Below, in pieces: positions 9,801 through 17,823 of a stretch of DNA of 45,590 bases. The DNA lies in the NCBI GenBank assembly GCA_018650465.1, contig JABIFY010000116.1, forward strand, positions 1 to 45,590, in the 5' to 3' direction. The DNA comes from Alphaproteobacteria bacterium (GTDB lineage Bacteria; Pseudomonadota; Alphaproteobacteria; UBA2966). The stretch's first letter is position 1. Every line of letters starts with the position of its first letter. Below the pieces are notes generated by a model. That model made no database searches. It was not told the DNA's origin and saw nothing but the letters and a program-made list of their open reading frames with translations. The translations under genes and the position numbers were made by a program.

Positions 9801-10331
9801 TTGGCCATTGGTAAAACGGCTGAATTCACTGAGGCCGTCGTGCTGGGTTATTTCAAACTTCTGGCCTACAAAGATGAATATGAAGTCGCGCGCCTGTTAA
9901 GCCATCCGGATTTTCTGCAAGGCCTGAAAGACCAGTTCAACGGCGCAGCGAAAATCACTTTTCATTTGGCACCGCCGGTCTTGGCCCCTCCAGGCAATGC
10001 CAGCGGCAAACGAAAGTTTGGTGCCTGGATAATCCCGGTCTTTCGCTTGCTGGCCAAATTCAAAACTTTGCGCGGCACTGCCCTTGATCCCTTTGGCTAT
10101 TTGCAGGAACGTCGCGATGAGCGCGCTTTGATCCGTGAATATGAAGACAATGTCGCCACCTTGATCAACAGCCTGACAACCGAGAATATAGAAACGGCCA
10201 CCGCCATTGCCAACCTGCCTCTGGACATCCGGGGCTATGGTCACGTCAAACAACAGGCCATGGAAGTGGCTGCAAACAAACTTGCTGCCTTGCTGGCAGC
10301 GTTAAATTCAGGAACAAGGAAAGCCGCATGA
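6882..10331 (+). CDS. Indolepyruvate ferredoxin oxidoreductase, fused alpha/beta/gamma subunits
   Basis: A 1149-residue single-chain 2-oxoacid:ferredoxin oxidoreductase of the aerobic IOR type. The N-terminal domain carries the family start (FITGVQALVRLLMMQ, GFVSGYRGSPLG). The thiamine-diphosphate domain begins near residue 429 (FCAGCPHARST, IGCHSLSMW, MGGEGATWIG, NMGDGTYYHSG). Cysteine motif CEGCGDCSAKSRC near 632 plus C-x(5)-C-x(5)-C (residues 667-680) marks the iron-sulfur region. The gamma-type domain begins near 717 (VIAGVGGTGLITIG, ARKGGGVTTHVRLG). It decarboxylates aryl 2-oxoacids such as indolepyruvate or phenylpyruvate to acyl-CoA and reduces ferredoxin or another acceptor. Its stop overlaps the next start by 4 nt (ATGA), so the EthD-like protein is translationally coupled. 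Length fits the fused family (about 1150 aa). Confidence 0.92.
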   Translation: MTNNTVSLADKYDLNKKSVFITGVQALVRLLMMQAEKDRAAGLKTAGFVSGYRGSPLGSLDFALWNARKEIENAGVRFQPGLNEDLAATSVWGTQQSDIFGDAKYDGVFGLWYGKNPGVDRSGDVLKHANMAGTSKNGGVLAISGDDPGASSSTIPNQCEQAYIGALMPVLYPANVEEVMEFGLMGFAASRYSGLWVGMKTVADTLETTASIDLPAALPDIKMPDFDIPEEGVHGRWPDNRWSQDHRTQNIKLPAFAAFACANPFDRVSHLARQPRFGIAAAGKSWLDVCQALEDLGIDQALAEELGLSVYKIGLVWPLETSGAEAFASGLEELFVVEERRSVIEAQFKDLTFHWPEVLRPRIVGKTDQNDVPLLPSTGETSARQLAQLIGARLVKLTDNTAIKESLQRLDGEASKVQTKSIQTMRTPYFCAGCPHARSTRLPDGSRAMAGIGCHSLSMWVPGSNTLTLCQMGGEGATWIGLEPYVKSEHIFQNMGDGTYYHSGLLAIRAAIAADSNITYKILYNSAVAMTGGQPVEGAPDVHAIAWQMYGEGVRKISVVAENPERHNADNFPPNVPFRGRDDMDSVMRECRETKGVSIILFDQQCATEKRRDRKRQPDFFNAPRVVINDLVCEGCGDCSAKSRCVAVHLKDTALGPKRLIDQSTCNMDQACTDGFCPSFVTLDGATLRKPNPVSDVRPCEDIPSPTIVELDGVYDMVIAGVGGTGLITIGAIIGMAAHMEGVPCSILDNTGLARKGGGVTTHVRLGNDTAPIHAARIAEGRARLVLGGDVIVASGGDVLSRVHLNGATAIINSHRQPTSAHALNPDMPFPAAEGEGLLAETFGTAGLVLKDVTQIAEGLFGDGIYANMLLLGMAFQRGTIPLAATSLASAIELNGIAVANNLDVFQWGRQLIADESSVLQAAGLGRHDPELKTLETLEGLRTYRERFLTDYQDQTLAARYRQLVDKAEAAENLAIGKTAEFTEAVVLGYFKLLAYKDEYEVARLLSHPDFLQGLKDQFNGAAKITFHLAPPVLAPPGNASGKRKFGAWIIPVFRLLAKFKTLRGTALDPFGYLQERRDERALIREYEDNVATLINSLTTENIETATAIANLPLDIRGYGHVKQQAMEVAANKLAALLAALNSGTRKAA

Positions 10332-11029
10332 CGATCGCCTGGTTTTTGACCTTCAATGGTCCCGAAGACAAACGGCCTGAAATGGCTACCTGGTTCAGCG
10401 ACAACGCCCTTGCAGCCATCAAGGGCCAGCCTGGCGTCAGCAAGGTCGATGTGTTTACAGCAGAGAGAGGATCAGACCCATTCAATGATGACGGGGCCGG
10501 GCCTTTGCTGATGGTGCAGACGGACTTCGAAAATGTCACGGACCTTGAGCAACTGTTGGCCACGCCAGGCATGGGGGCGGGTTTTCTGTTTCATCCCGAC
10601 AAGTTGCCGACAGGCTGCAAAGTTGTTCAAGGCGCCTATCAGGTCATCGATCAGGTCGTTGACGGCCAGACGGAAGTGCAACCGCGCACCGCAGCCTTGT
10701 CATACGCCGTTCGATATTATCGCCCGGCTGAGAACGAAAAAGAATTCACTGACTTTTATGTCGCACATCATCCGAAAGTCGAAGCAAAATTTCCGGGGAT
10801 CAAGAACATCTATTGTTATTTGCCAATCCCTTGGGAAAATCCGACGGCGACCGCTATCGAAGACTGCATGATTGGCAACGAAGTGGTGTTTGAGTCGCTG
10901 GACGACTTCAACGCAGCCATGAAATCTGATGTACGTTTGCTGATGCGCGACGACTTTGCAAAGTTCCCAAACTTCAGTGGACCGCACACGCATTATGCCA
11001 TGTTGCGAAAACAGGTCTTCACGGTCTGA
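10328..11029 (+). CDS. Tandem EthD-like (dimeric alpha/beta barrel) protein
   Basis: A 233-residue protein built of two similar ferredoxin-like halves, about 1-105 and 115-233. The second half has the EthD pattern: SYAVRYYRPAENEKEFTDFYVAHHPKVEAKFPGIK, with a conserved histidine pair, and ends in a strand (HTHYAMLRKQVF). EthD-fold proteins bind small hydrophobic or quinone-like ligands and often assist a neighbouring oxidoreductase; none of this is proven here. The ATG overlaps the IOR stop by 4 nt, which implies a fixed stoichiometry with that enzyme. It may process or bind an aryl intermediate. Exact function unknown. Confidence 0.7.
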   Translation: MTIAWFLTFNGPEDKRPEMATWFSDNALAAIKGQPGVSKVDVFTAERGSDPFNDDGAGPLLMVQTDFENVTDLEQLLATPGMGAGFLFHPDKLPTGCKVVQGAYQVIDQVVDGQTEVQPRTAALSYAVRYYRPAENEKEFTDFYVAHHPKVEAKFPGIKNIYCYLPIPWENPTATAIEDCMIGNEVVFESLDDFNAAMKSDVRLLMRDDFAKFPNFSGPHTHYAMLRKQVFTV

Positions 11030-11035
11030 TTTGAT

Positions 11036-11272
11036 ATGTCTGGAAAGCTCCTGACCGCGTACCGACGCCGCAAGACCCTTGTACGTGGCTGCAAGGTCAG
11101 CGTTGTGGTTGGCAGCCTGTTATTGCTGATCAATCAGGGACCTGACATTTATGAAGGTACCTGGCCTGCGTGGTGGCAAATTATCCTGACCTATATCGTA
11201 CCGTTTCTGGTGTCGACCCTTTCAGCCGCCATGGCCGAAGCGCATCACGCAAAACTTCCACGCGACGACTGA
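11036..11272 (+). CDS. nrtS: NrtS-like small membrane protein
   Basis: A 78-residue protein with a basic N terminus (LLTAYRRRKTLVRG) and two membrane helices, about residues 19-33 (KVSVVVGSLLLLINQG) and 46-66 (WQIILTYIVPFLVSTLSAAMA). The INQG...W...ILTYIVPFLVSTLSA pattern is that of the NrtS family of small nitrate/nitrite transporters described from cyanobacteria and proteobacteria. It begins 6 nt after the EthD-like gene, so it may share the message. Transport substrate is inferred from family only. Convergent with dctM, with 6 nt between stops. Confidence 0.75.
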   Translation: MSGKLLTAYRRRKTLVRGCKVSVVVGSLLLLINQGPDIYEGTWPAWWQIILTYIVPFLVSTLSAAMAEAHHAKLPRDD

Positions 11273-11278
11273 GTTCCC

Positions 11279-12688
11279 CTAGCCGCCACCCAGGAAGGGT
11301 AGCCACAGAGCGATAGACGGGAAGATCACGATCAAGGCCACCAACAGCATGGCACACATCATAAACGGCAGTGCAGCCATGCAAATTTCGCTGAAACGCG
11401 TACCCGGTGGGGCCACACCCTGCATGACAAACAATAACAAGCCGAAGGGGGGCGTGGTAAAGCTGATCTCCATGGCCAGCAACATGATCACGGCAAACCA
11501 GATCATTTGCATGTTCATGGGCATGCCAAAGTCGATGCCCTGAACAATGGGAAAGAAGATTGGCACGGTCAGCAGCATCATGGCGAACTGATCCATAAAC
11601 ATGCCCAACAACAACAGCACCCCGAACATGATCACCAACAAGGCATAGCCGGAGACATCAAAGCTGGTGACCCATTCAATCAGCGACACACTGGCTTGTG
11701 AGGCGGCCAGCACGTTACTGAACAAAGACGAGCCGAACAGAATGAAAATGGCAATGACGGTCACACGACCCGCCCCCCACATGGAACGCCACAGGGCCCT
11801 GCCAAACTGGGGCCAAAAGGCTTTGGCGGCGGCCACATCCCCGCGCAGCAAGGGCACAATAAAAAGATAGATGATCGACAGCAGGATCACGCCGAGAGAG
11901 CCATAAGCCGCAGATTCAGACGGCGTCGCGATGCCGAACATGATCAATAAAATGACCATTACAATGACCGAAATCATTGGCACAACATCGGTCATGACCA
12001 ATGCGAGGCGTTTGGCCAGGGGCACCTGAACAACGTCATAGGCCGGTGCGGCGTCTTTATCCAGGGTTGCCTGGACAAAAATGAGGACGATATAAAAGCT
12101 GGCCAGGATAAGGCCGGGGATAATGCCGGCGATCAACAAGCGACCGATATCAAGTTCCGCCAATGTGCCCAGCAACACGGCCAGGGCCGAGGGCGGGATC
12201 AACATGGCGAGGCCACCGGTGCCCAGGATCGGCCCGATGGACATCTTTTTCTTGTAACCGCGTTCTGACATCTCCGGGATCATCAAAGTACCCAGAAGTG
12301 CGGTACTGCCCATAGAAGATCCGGACAGGGTGGCAAACACTGTGCCACCGGCCACCGTCACATAAGAAAGGCGAGCGGGCACCCGGCCCATCAATTGTTC
12401 AACCGCATTGAACATTTTGTTGGCGAGGCCGGTGTGAAAAAACATCTCCCCCATCAACAAAAACATCGGGATTGGTACGATGGCAAAGATGGTTATGTTG
12501 GCAAAGGCGTTATCCGTCAGCTGGTGAATACCTTCCAGCATATTGATGTCGAGATCACCAAACCGGCCAAACAGAACAACGGCGGCAACCGTATTGACCA
12601 GGATGAAAGCCAGACCCACCGGCAGTCCAATGAACATTAAAAACAAGATAGAGCCCAGCAAAAGTGCCAGCGTCCAGTACCACTCCAT
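11279..12688 (-). CDS. dctM: TRAP transporter large permease DctM
   Basis: A 469-residue polytopic membrane protein of the TRAP DctM family: N-terminal FLMFIGLPVGLAFILVN, a central cytoplasmic insertion, and FATLSGSSMGSTALLGTLMIPEM, GTGGLAMLIPPS and MDQFAMMLLTVPIFFPI motifs typical of the family. It drives sodium-coupled uptake of an organic acid delivered by DctP. The start overlaps the dctQ stop (TAATG), so the two permease subunits are coupled. Usual DctM length is about 425-470 aa. Confidence 0.95.
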   Translation of the reverse strand: MEWYWTLALLLGSILFLMFIGLPVGLAFILVNTVAAVVLFGRFGDLDINMLEGIHQLTDNAFANITIFAIVPIPMFLLMGEMFFHTGLANKMFNAVEQLMGRVPARLSYVTVAGGTVFATLSGSSMGSTALLGTLMIPEMSERGYKKKMSIGPILGTGGLAMLIPPSALAVLLGTLAELDIGRLLIAGIIPGLILASFYIVLIFVQATLDKDAAPAYDVVQVPLAKRLALVMTDVVPMISVIVMVILLIMFGIATPSESAAYGSLGVILLSIIYLFIVPLLRGDVAAAKAFWPQFGRALWRSMWGAGRVTVIAIFILFGSSLFSNVLAASQASVSLIEWVTSFDVSGYALLVIMFGVLLLLGMFMDQFAMMLLTVPIFFPIVQGIDFGMPMNMQMIWFAVIMLLAMEISFTTPPFGLLLFVMQGVAPPGTRFSEICMAALPFMMCAMLLVALIVIFPSIALWLPFLGGG

Positions 12689-13281
12689 TATTGGCCCCCG
12701 GCTTTTGATGAGGTTGATTGCTCGGCAATCAGAGTGCGTTTGGTTTCTTCCAGTTCAGCCCGGTCACTGGCAACACCGGCCAGGCCCGTATGCATGGGTT
12801 CAGCAGTGAAAACAAAGCGCAGAAATTCAATGCTCATCAACAAAAATCCGATAGGGAAAATAGCCGTACTTACCCACAGGCGTAAATCGAACTGGGCCCT
12901 GAGTTCGTCAAAGGCCATGGGGTCATCCCATTGTTCGAGGAAAATCCGGAAGGTATACCAGGCCCAGATCAAACAGACAGCAGCACCGGTCAGGCAAATA
13001 AGACGCGACAACAAAATGCGTACCTTGTCGGGCACGGCGGCTGTCAGCATCTCAATATAGACATGGCTGCGCGTGCGAATCAGCCACGGCGAGCCCAAAA
13101 ACATGATGTAAAGAAAGCCATATTCAATGAAGGTAAAAGTCATTGGATTATAGGACCAGCCCATGGCCCGACTGGTGGTCATGTAAATAATAGCCACCAT
13201 GATCAATCCAACATACAGGGAGGCCAGCGCCATCAGGCACCACAGGAACTTCTCCCAGATACGATCAACCAAACTCAACAT
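12688..13281 (-). CDS. dctQ: TRAP transporter small permease DctQ
   Basis: A 197-residue protein with four predicted membrane helices (from about residues 14, 50, 88 and 133) and the DctQ-type signature SPWLIRTRSHVYIEML. It pairs with DctM to form the membrane part of the TRAP transporter. Start is placed at the ATG at 13281; a TTG 42 nt upstream is in frame but extends a tail without a ribosome site. The C-terminal tail after the last helix is longer than usual and charged (about 45 residues). It is separated from dctP by 79 nt containing a hairpin. Confidence 0.9.
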   Translation of the reverse strand: MLSLVDRIWEKFLWCLMALASLYVGLIMVAIIYMTTSRAMGWSYNPMTFTFIEYGFLYIMFLGSPWLIRTRSHVYIEMLTAAVPDKVRILLSRLICLTGAAVCLIWAWYTFRIFLEQWDDPMAFDELRAQFDLRLWVSTAIFPIGFLLMSIEFLRFVFTAEPMHTGLAGVASDRAELEETKRTLIAEQSTSSKAGGQ

Positions 13282-13322
13282 ATTCAGATTTTCCGTCGTT
13301 CCCGCAAGTCGTTCCGGCAACA

Positions 13323-13356
13323 AGAGACGCCCGCCGAATATTCGGCGGACGTCTTT
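13323..13356 (-). promoter_or_regulatory. Strong intercistronic hairpin between dctP and dctQ
   Basis: GACGCCCGCCGAAT at 13326-13339 pairs with ATTCGGCGGACGTC at 13340-13353. One mismatch interrupts an otherwise near-perfect palindrome, and weaker pairs extend it outward. It lies 4 nt after the dctP stop codon on the minus strand. No long T run follows, so it is more likely an mRNA-stabilising or attenuating hairpin that lets dctP outpace dctQM than a full terminator. Confidence 0.65.
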
Positions 13357-13360
13357 AATC

Positions 13361-14374
13361 TTATTGCTGGAATGCAGCGCGTAGTTTACTCACACTCGAC
13401 TTGTCACGACCTGCCTTGCCAAGACGCCCGTCCATGCGGTCATAAGCCGAATCAATGGCCATCTTGAGGAACTTATCTGCGGCCGGAACAGCATGGAACT
13501 TCATGCCTTCCTTCATCAGCGTTGCTTTTTCAACGCCGGCCATACCAGACAAAATGTAATAATTCAGCGCTTCAAACTCGATAACGGCGCCCTGAATGAT
13601 TTTTTGGGCCGCCGGGCTGAGTTTATTCCATTTATCCAGGTTCATCATCCAGCCAATATCCGTCTGATAAAATTCCTCGGCGACAGCATGACGCAGGAAT
13701 TTATCCCACTTCAGACCTTGCAGGCCCAAAGTTGCCCAGGCACTGGAGTCAACAACACCTTTTTCCAGAGCCGAGAACACGGCGGAAGATGGCAAGTTGT
13801 GCGTGGTGGCCTTCAAGGCTTTAAGGAAAGCACCGTAGATCGGGTTGTCACGCATTTTGACACCGGCAAAGTCAGGCAAGCCATCGCTGCCAAATTTCGG
13901 CGCATCTTTCATATAGATCCGAAAACGGTTGCCCGATGAAGTCCAGCCCAGATATTTGGTGTTGAAGTGCTTCTGGTGCAGGCCATCAATAATGGCGGTA
14001 CCGCCTGCAGCACGGGCTTGCATAGCAGAAGACGAGGCTGTCGATATGGCTTCATTTTCAGGAATGGCACGGGCATAAAACGCCGCCGGTGTGCAAACCA
14101 GATCAACACGGCCCTTGCTGACAGCTGTTGGCTGTTGGAACATCTTGATGGAGTTGAAAGGCAGCATTTCGATATTGACGACACCTTTGCCGCGCTGGTT
14201 GATCACAGCAACCAGGTTCAGGCAGTTCTTGGTATATTGCAAGAAACCCGGGAACGGGTGGATCATGGTCAATTTTGTTTCGGCGGCCTGGGTCATGCTG
14301 GCGAACGAGGCGACAACACCCAACGCGGCGACACCCGCCAGCGTTTTCAGAGTCCTTGAAATTGGCATAGACAT
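13361..14374 (-). CDS. dctP: TRAP transporter substrate-binding protein DctP
   Basis: A 337-residue periplasmic binding protein with a signal peptide ending near TQA (residue 30). The mature part follows the DctP pattern: TKLTMIHPFPGFLQYTKNCLNL, VVNIEMLPFNSIKMFQQPTAVSKGRVDLV, then KMRDNPIYGAFLKALKATTHNLPSSAVFSALEKGVVDSSAW, where the NP and the region before the SALEKG helix form the carboxylate pocket. Start is the ATG at 14374 with GGGAG about 10 nt upstream. First gene of dctP-dctQ-dctM. The ligand is not evident from sequence. It is divergent from the reductive-dehalogenase-like gene, which could point to an organohalide or aromatic acid, but that is speculation. Confidence 0.92.
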   Translation of the reverse strand: MSMPISRTLKTLAGVAALGVVASFASMTQAAETKLTMIHPFPGFLQYTKNCLNLVAVINQRGKGVVNIEMLPFNSIKMFQQPTAVSKGRVDLVCTPAAFYARAIPENEAISTASSSAMQARAAGGTAIIDGLHQKHFNTKYLGWTSSGNRFRIYMKDAPKFGSDGLPDFAGVKMRDNPIYGAFLKALKATTHNLPSSAVFSALEKGVVDSSAWATLGLQGLKWDKFLRHAVAEEFYQTDIGWMMNLDKWNKLSPAAQKIIQGAVIEFEALNYYILSGMAGVEKATLMKEGMKFHAVPAADKFLKMAIDSAYDRMDGRLGKAGRDKSSVSKLRAAFQQ

Positions 14375-14663
14375 GTTGTGATATTCTCCCTGTAATACAA
14401 TTGTTGGAAATCTGTCAGATCCGGTTATCCTTGCGTCATCGCACACGCCTGAATATCCGCAGCAAAATAATGTTTCCTTGGCGAACAGAATAACCCTGAA
14501 CCTGAGTTTGCTGCAACTGTCATGGCATCAGGCAGAACAAATTAAACAAGTATCACAGTTCTAATTTACACCTTAACTTACTGATAATATTATATTTATT
14601 CTCTAATTGGTATAATGATATATTATTAAAATTTCACGCCATACACGGGAGCATTACCACCAG
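14375..14663. other. AT-rich divergent intergenic region (dctP / RdhA-like)
   Basis: 289 nt with a strongly AT-rich core at about 14530-14635. On the plus strand a perfect TATAAT lies at 14611-14616, 47 nt before the RdhA-like start, but no good -35 hexamer is present 16-18 nt upstream. This suggests an activator-dependent promoter. The ribosome site for the plus-strand gene is GGGAG near 14648. No RNA gene or repeat seen. Confidence 0.4.
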
Positions 14664-15929
14664 ATGTCTGAACGAACACCACAAGACAGCGGTTTTGCCA
14701 ATAACTGGCCCGCCAACGCCCCCGACGAAACAGACGAAGCGGTGCTGGCCAATAACCTTGCCAATAACCTGGCAAGTGATCAGGAAGCCGGCTTTCAGAT
14801 CAGTGAAAATTTTCAGCGCTACGACCAGCGCGACGATATCTTCAACCGGGCCTGGTGGGACGAAGCGGTCATGAGCGACGACGTTGTTGCCTTCTACAGC
14901 GCCCAACAACGCCCCGACCCACGCAAGGGAGACGGTTATACCCAGTGGGATTTTGCCTTGCTGAATTCCTCATGGGCGGTGGCCCGGGATTATGCTGCCC
15001 GCGGCATGCCAGACGGCGTGCGGGAAGGCTTTCTGGACAGCTTTGCCACTTTCGTGCCCCAGGCCGGGGAAAAAGCCGACCTGCCCGACACAACAGAGAC
15101 AACCGCGCGCGTGCGTCAGGTTGCGAAATTTCTTGGGGCTGACCTGTTTGGCGTCACTGCCTATGACGAACGCTGGGTCTATGCCCATGCGGCCCGTGTT
15201 GACACGCCGACACGGGAGGAAAAAGACAATGTCGATATGTCCGGCATGACCACGGTCATCGTCTTGGGCCATCACATGGACCATGACCTGGTGAAGGCCT
15301 ATCCTTCTGCCCTGGCCGCCGCCGCTACGGGCCGGGAATATTCCCATGAAGCCGCCATTGTGACCTCCATCGCCAGTTTCATTCATGGCCTGGGCTACAA
15401 GGCCGTTGCGTCTTCCAATGATACGGCGCTTTCCATTCCTTATGCCATCAAGGCCGGCATGGGGGAATATGGTCGCAACCAGATGATCATCACCGAAGAA
15501 TTTGGCCCCCGTGTGCGCTTTTCCAAAATCTTCACGGACTTGCCCCTGGAACACAACAAACCCAAACGCTTTGGTGTGCATGAGTTCTGCTCGATCTGCA
15601 ATAAATGCGCCGATGCCTGCCCGCCCAAGGCCTTGCCCTTTGGCCCGCCCGAAGAAGGTGGCCCAAACCGGTCTTCCATCAAGGGCGTTACCAAGTGGAC
15701 CGCAAACGGCGAAAAATGTTTTAAATACTGGACAAAGTTACGTGCCGACTGCGCCATCTGCATGCGCGCCTGCCCCTATAACAAAGACTATTCAAAGTGG
15801 ACCATGCGTCTGTACCAGCGCCTGATGGGCACGGGCCTGCGCCGCCTCATGCTGTGGCTGGATAATCGTCTGGGTTACGGCGCCCGCGTTTTGCCAAAGG
15901 ACTGGTGGCGCAAGGGGATGGAAGGCTAA
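14664..15929 (+). CDS. Reductive dehalogenase-type cobalamin/2x[4Fe-4S] protein (RdhA-like)
   Basis: A 421-residue cytoplasmic-looking protein. Residues about 145-300 match the corrinoid-binding region of reductive dehalogenases and their QueG relatives: VRQVAKFLGADLFGVTAYD, MTTVIVLGHHMDHDLV, AIVTSIASFIHGLGYKAV, IPYAIKAGMGEYGRNQMIITEEFGPRVRFSKIFTDLPL. Eight cysteines for two [4Fe-4S] clusters follow: C309, C312, C315, C319 (CSICNKCADACP) and C352, C363, C366, C370 (CAICMRACP). There is no twin-arginine signal and no RdhB anchor gene nearby, unlike respiratory dehalogenases, and no fused flavin reductase as in the NAD(P)H-dependent catabolic type. It is longer than QueG and has a distinct acidic N terminus (Asn/Ala/Asp-rich). 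Substrate unknown. Divergent from a TRAP transporter. Confidence 0.82.
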   Translation: MSERTPQDSGFANNWPANAPDETDEAVLANNLANNLASDQEAGFQISENFQRYDQRDDIFNRAWWDEAVMSDDVVAFYSAQQRPDPRKGDGYTQWDFALLNSSWAVARDYAARGMPDGVREGFLDSFATFVPQAGEKADLPDTTETTARVRQVAKFLGADLFGVTAYDERWVYAHAARVDTPTREEKDNVDMSGMTTVIVLGHHMDHDLVKAYPSALAAAATGREYSHEAAIVTSIASFIHGLGYKAVASSNDTALSIPYAIKAGMGEYGRNQMIITEEFGPRVRFSKIFTDLPLEHNKPKRFGVHEFCSICNKCADACPPKALPFGPPEEGGPNRSSIKGVTKWTANGEKCFKYWTKLRADCAICMRACPYNKDYSKWTMRLYQRLMGTGLRRLMLWLDNRLGYGARVLPKDWWRKGMEG

Positions 15930-15934
15930 CGGCG

Positions 15935-17806
15935 TCAGGCCGGATCGTCGCTGGTAATTTCTCTGATCGCCGATGTTACTTCGTCAACATTCACAGGTTT
16001 GGTGAGGTATCTCAGGAAACCGGCTTCGAGTCCCTTCTCGATATCCCTGGGCATTGCATTTGCGCTTAAGGCGATGACAGGAATATCGCGGGTGACGGTT
16101 AAAGCCTGCAATTCGTTCAGGGCGGCATATCCGCTCATGCCTGGCAGATTGATATCAAGAATAATGATGTCAGGCCTTGTGGTCTTGGCCAGTTCAATGC
16201 CCAGCATGGCATTGTGCGAAGACACCAGCGCAAATCCGTCCAGCCGCTTGATAATCATTTCCATCAACCGAAGATTGTCAGGATTATCTTCAACGTAAAG
16301 GACCGTATGCTCCTTGGAGAAGGCGACGGGGTCGCCAGTGCCTAGCTCTTCTTTCACATCCAGTGGCTCGATCTTCCCGGATGGTTCGCCTGTAAACAGA
16401 GGGATCTCCAGCCAAAAAGTTGACCCGCCACCAAGCGTGCTGCTAACACCGATGCTACCGCCCATTTTTTCAACGATCTGCTTTGTAATCGTGAGCCCAA
16501 TTCCGGCACTTTCAATACCGGATGCTTCTGCATCCAGCCTGTTGAAAGGTTCAAACAGCTGACCCAGGTGTTCTTCACTGATCCCTTGCCCTGTATCTGT
16601 AACAGATATGCGAACCTTGTCTTGCGACGTCAGCTGCTGGTCAATAATGATGCTGCCTTTGGGACGATTATACTTCACCGCATTGGACATCAAATTTAGC
16701 AGAGACTGCTTCAGGCGCGTGTAGTCCGCGAAGACAAGCACATTTTTTTCCAGACCCTGCCCTGCGGTGACGCGGATACCACGTTCTTCAGCCATGGGCT
16801 GAACCAGTTTAAGGCAATCATCAAGAATAATCCCTGGCTGAATTTCTTCCAGCGAAAATACCATTTTCCCGGCTTCGACCTTGGCGAAATCAAGCACATC
16901 ATTGATCAGTTCGAGTAAATGTACGCCGCCCTTCATAATGCGGTCGACGCTGTCTTGTTGCTCCTCGGTCAAAGGCGAAGATTTATCCGTGTCCAGGAGT
17001 TGACCAAAGCCGAGAATAGAGTTCAGGGGGGTGCGCAACTCATGGCTCATCGAGGACAAAAACTCTGATTTTGCCTGGTTGGCATTTTCCGCCACGTTGC
17101 GGGCAAGCTCGAGCTCCTCGGCTTTTTCAACTTCTTCGGCGCGCAACCGCTTGTTTTCAACAAGGCTGTTCCGAAATTTTTCCACGGCCTTCGCCAGATC
17201 ACCGATCTGGTCATCGCGATGCGTTGCCGGTATGGCGACGTCGGTGTTCCCCTGCGAGAGGTCGACAAGGCCGGTTTGAATCAATTGCAAAGGCTTCACG
17301 ATGCGGCGCAACACAAGCCAGGTACCCAATAAAACAGCGAGCAATTGTATCAATCCAACACCCAGTGCATCCCACAACGCAACGAATTGTCGGCGAACCA
17401 AATGTTCCGTGGACAAGGTAACTTCGACATATCCCAACTGCCGTTCAGCACCTTGGTCACTGATGAATATGGGCGCACGACGGGTCAGCCGCCGGGCAAC
17501 GGGGATATTGGGTCCGGTGACCTGGGCAAACACCTTGCTGTTTTCCAAAATCACACGGGCCGAATGAAAGTCTCTGTTGACCTTGTTGCCTTCCAGTATT
17601 TCCCGAGCCGTATCCCGGTTCAGGTTCCAGACGGAATCGGCGATGGCAGTGGCCTGCAAACCTGTCATATTTTCCAGGTTCGCTTCCAGGGCCTCAGTCA
17701 GGGTCTGGTGTCTTTCATAGGCAAACCAGCCTGTAGCAGCCAATGTCACAAGACAAAGGACGCTGCCGATCAACAACATGCCGTGAGCATTAATGGAAAG
17801 ACGCAT
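15935..17806 (-). CDS. Hybrid sensor histidine kinase with C-terminal receiver
   Basis: A 623-residue membrane sensor: helix 1 at about 9-30, a periplasmic loop of about 110 residues, helix 2 at about 147-167, then HAMP (170-220) and a short coiled coil. The HisKA domain carries the phosphoacceptor H255 ([13 protein letters not shown]). The ATPase domain has the N box ([11 protein letters not shown]375), G1 box (DTGQGIS, 404-410), F box and G2 (AGIGLTI). A receiver domain from about 500 has E506, D507 and the phosphoacceptor D551 ([13 protein letters not shown]), with the K of [10 protein letters not shown] near the end. No DNA-binding domain, so output passes to another regulator or phosphotransfer protein. 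It starts 17 nt after the stop of a periplasmic solute-binding protein gene, a pairing often seen when the binding protein feeds the sensor. Confidence 0.92.
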   Translation of the reverse strand: MRLSINAHGMLLIGSVLCLVTLAATGWFAYERHQTLTEALEANLENMTGLQATAIADSVWNLNRDTAREILEGNKVNRDFHSARVILENSKVFAQVTGPNIPVARRLTRRAPIFISDQGAERQLGYVEVTLSTEHLVRRQFVALWDALGVGLIQLLAVLLGTWLVLRRIVKPLQLIQTGLVDLSQGNTDVAIPATHRDDQIGDLAKAVEKFRNSLVENKRLRAEEVEKAEELELARNVAENANQAKSEFLSSMSHELRTPLNSILGFGQLLDTDKSSPLTEEQQDSVDRIMKGGVHLLELINDVLDFAKVEAGKMVFSLEEIQPGIILDDCLKLVQPMAEERGIRVTAGQGLEKNVLVFADYTRLKQSLLNLMSNAVKYNRPKGSIIIDQQLTSQDKVRISVTDTGQGISEEHLGQLFEPFNRLDAEASGIESAGIGLTITKQIVEKMGGSIGVSSTLGGGSTFWLEIPLFTGEPSGKIEPLDVKEELGTGDPVAFSKEHTVLYVEDNPDNLRLMEMIIKRLDGFALVSSHNAMLGIELAKTTRPDIIILDINLPGMSGYAALNELQALTVTRDIPVIALSANAMPRDIEKGLEAGFLRYLTKPVNVDEVTSAIREITSDDPA

Positions 17807-17823
17807 GATCTGAATAACCCTGA

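Noticed and set aside
14664-15929. Calling the RdhA-like protein QueG (epoxyqueuosine reductase)
   Set aside because: It is longer than QueG, its N terminus is different and the GMGEYGRNQMIITEEFGPRVRFSKIFTDLPL region reads more like reductive dehalogenases. Phylogeny would decide.
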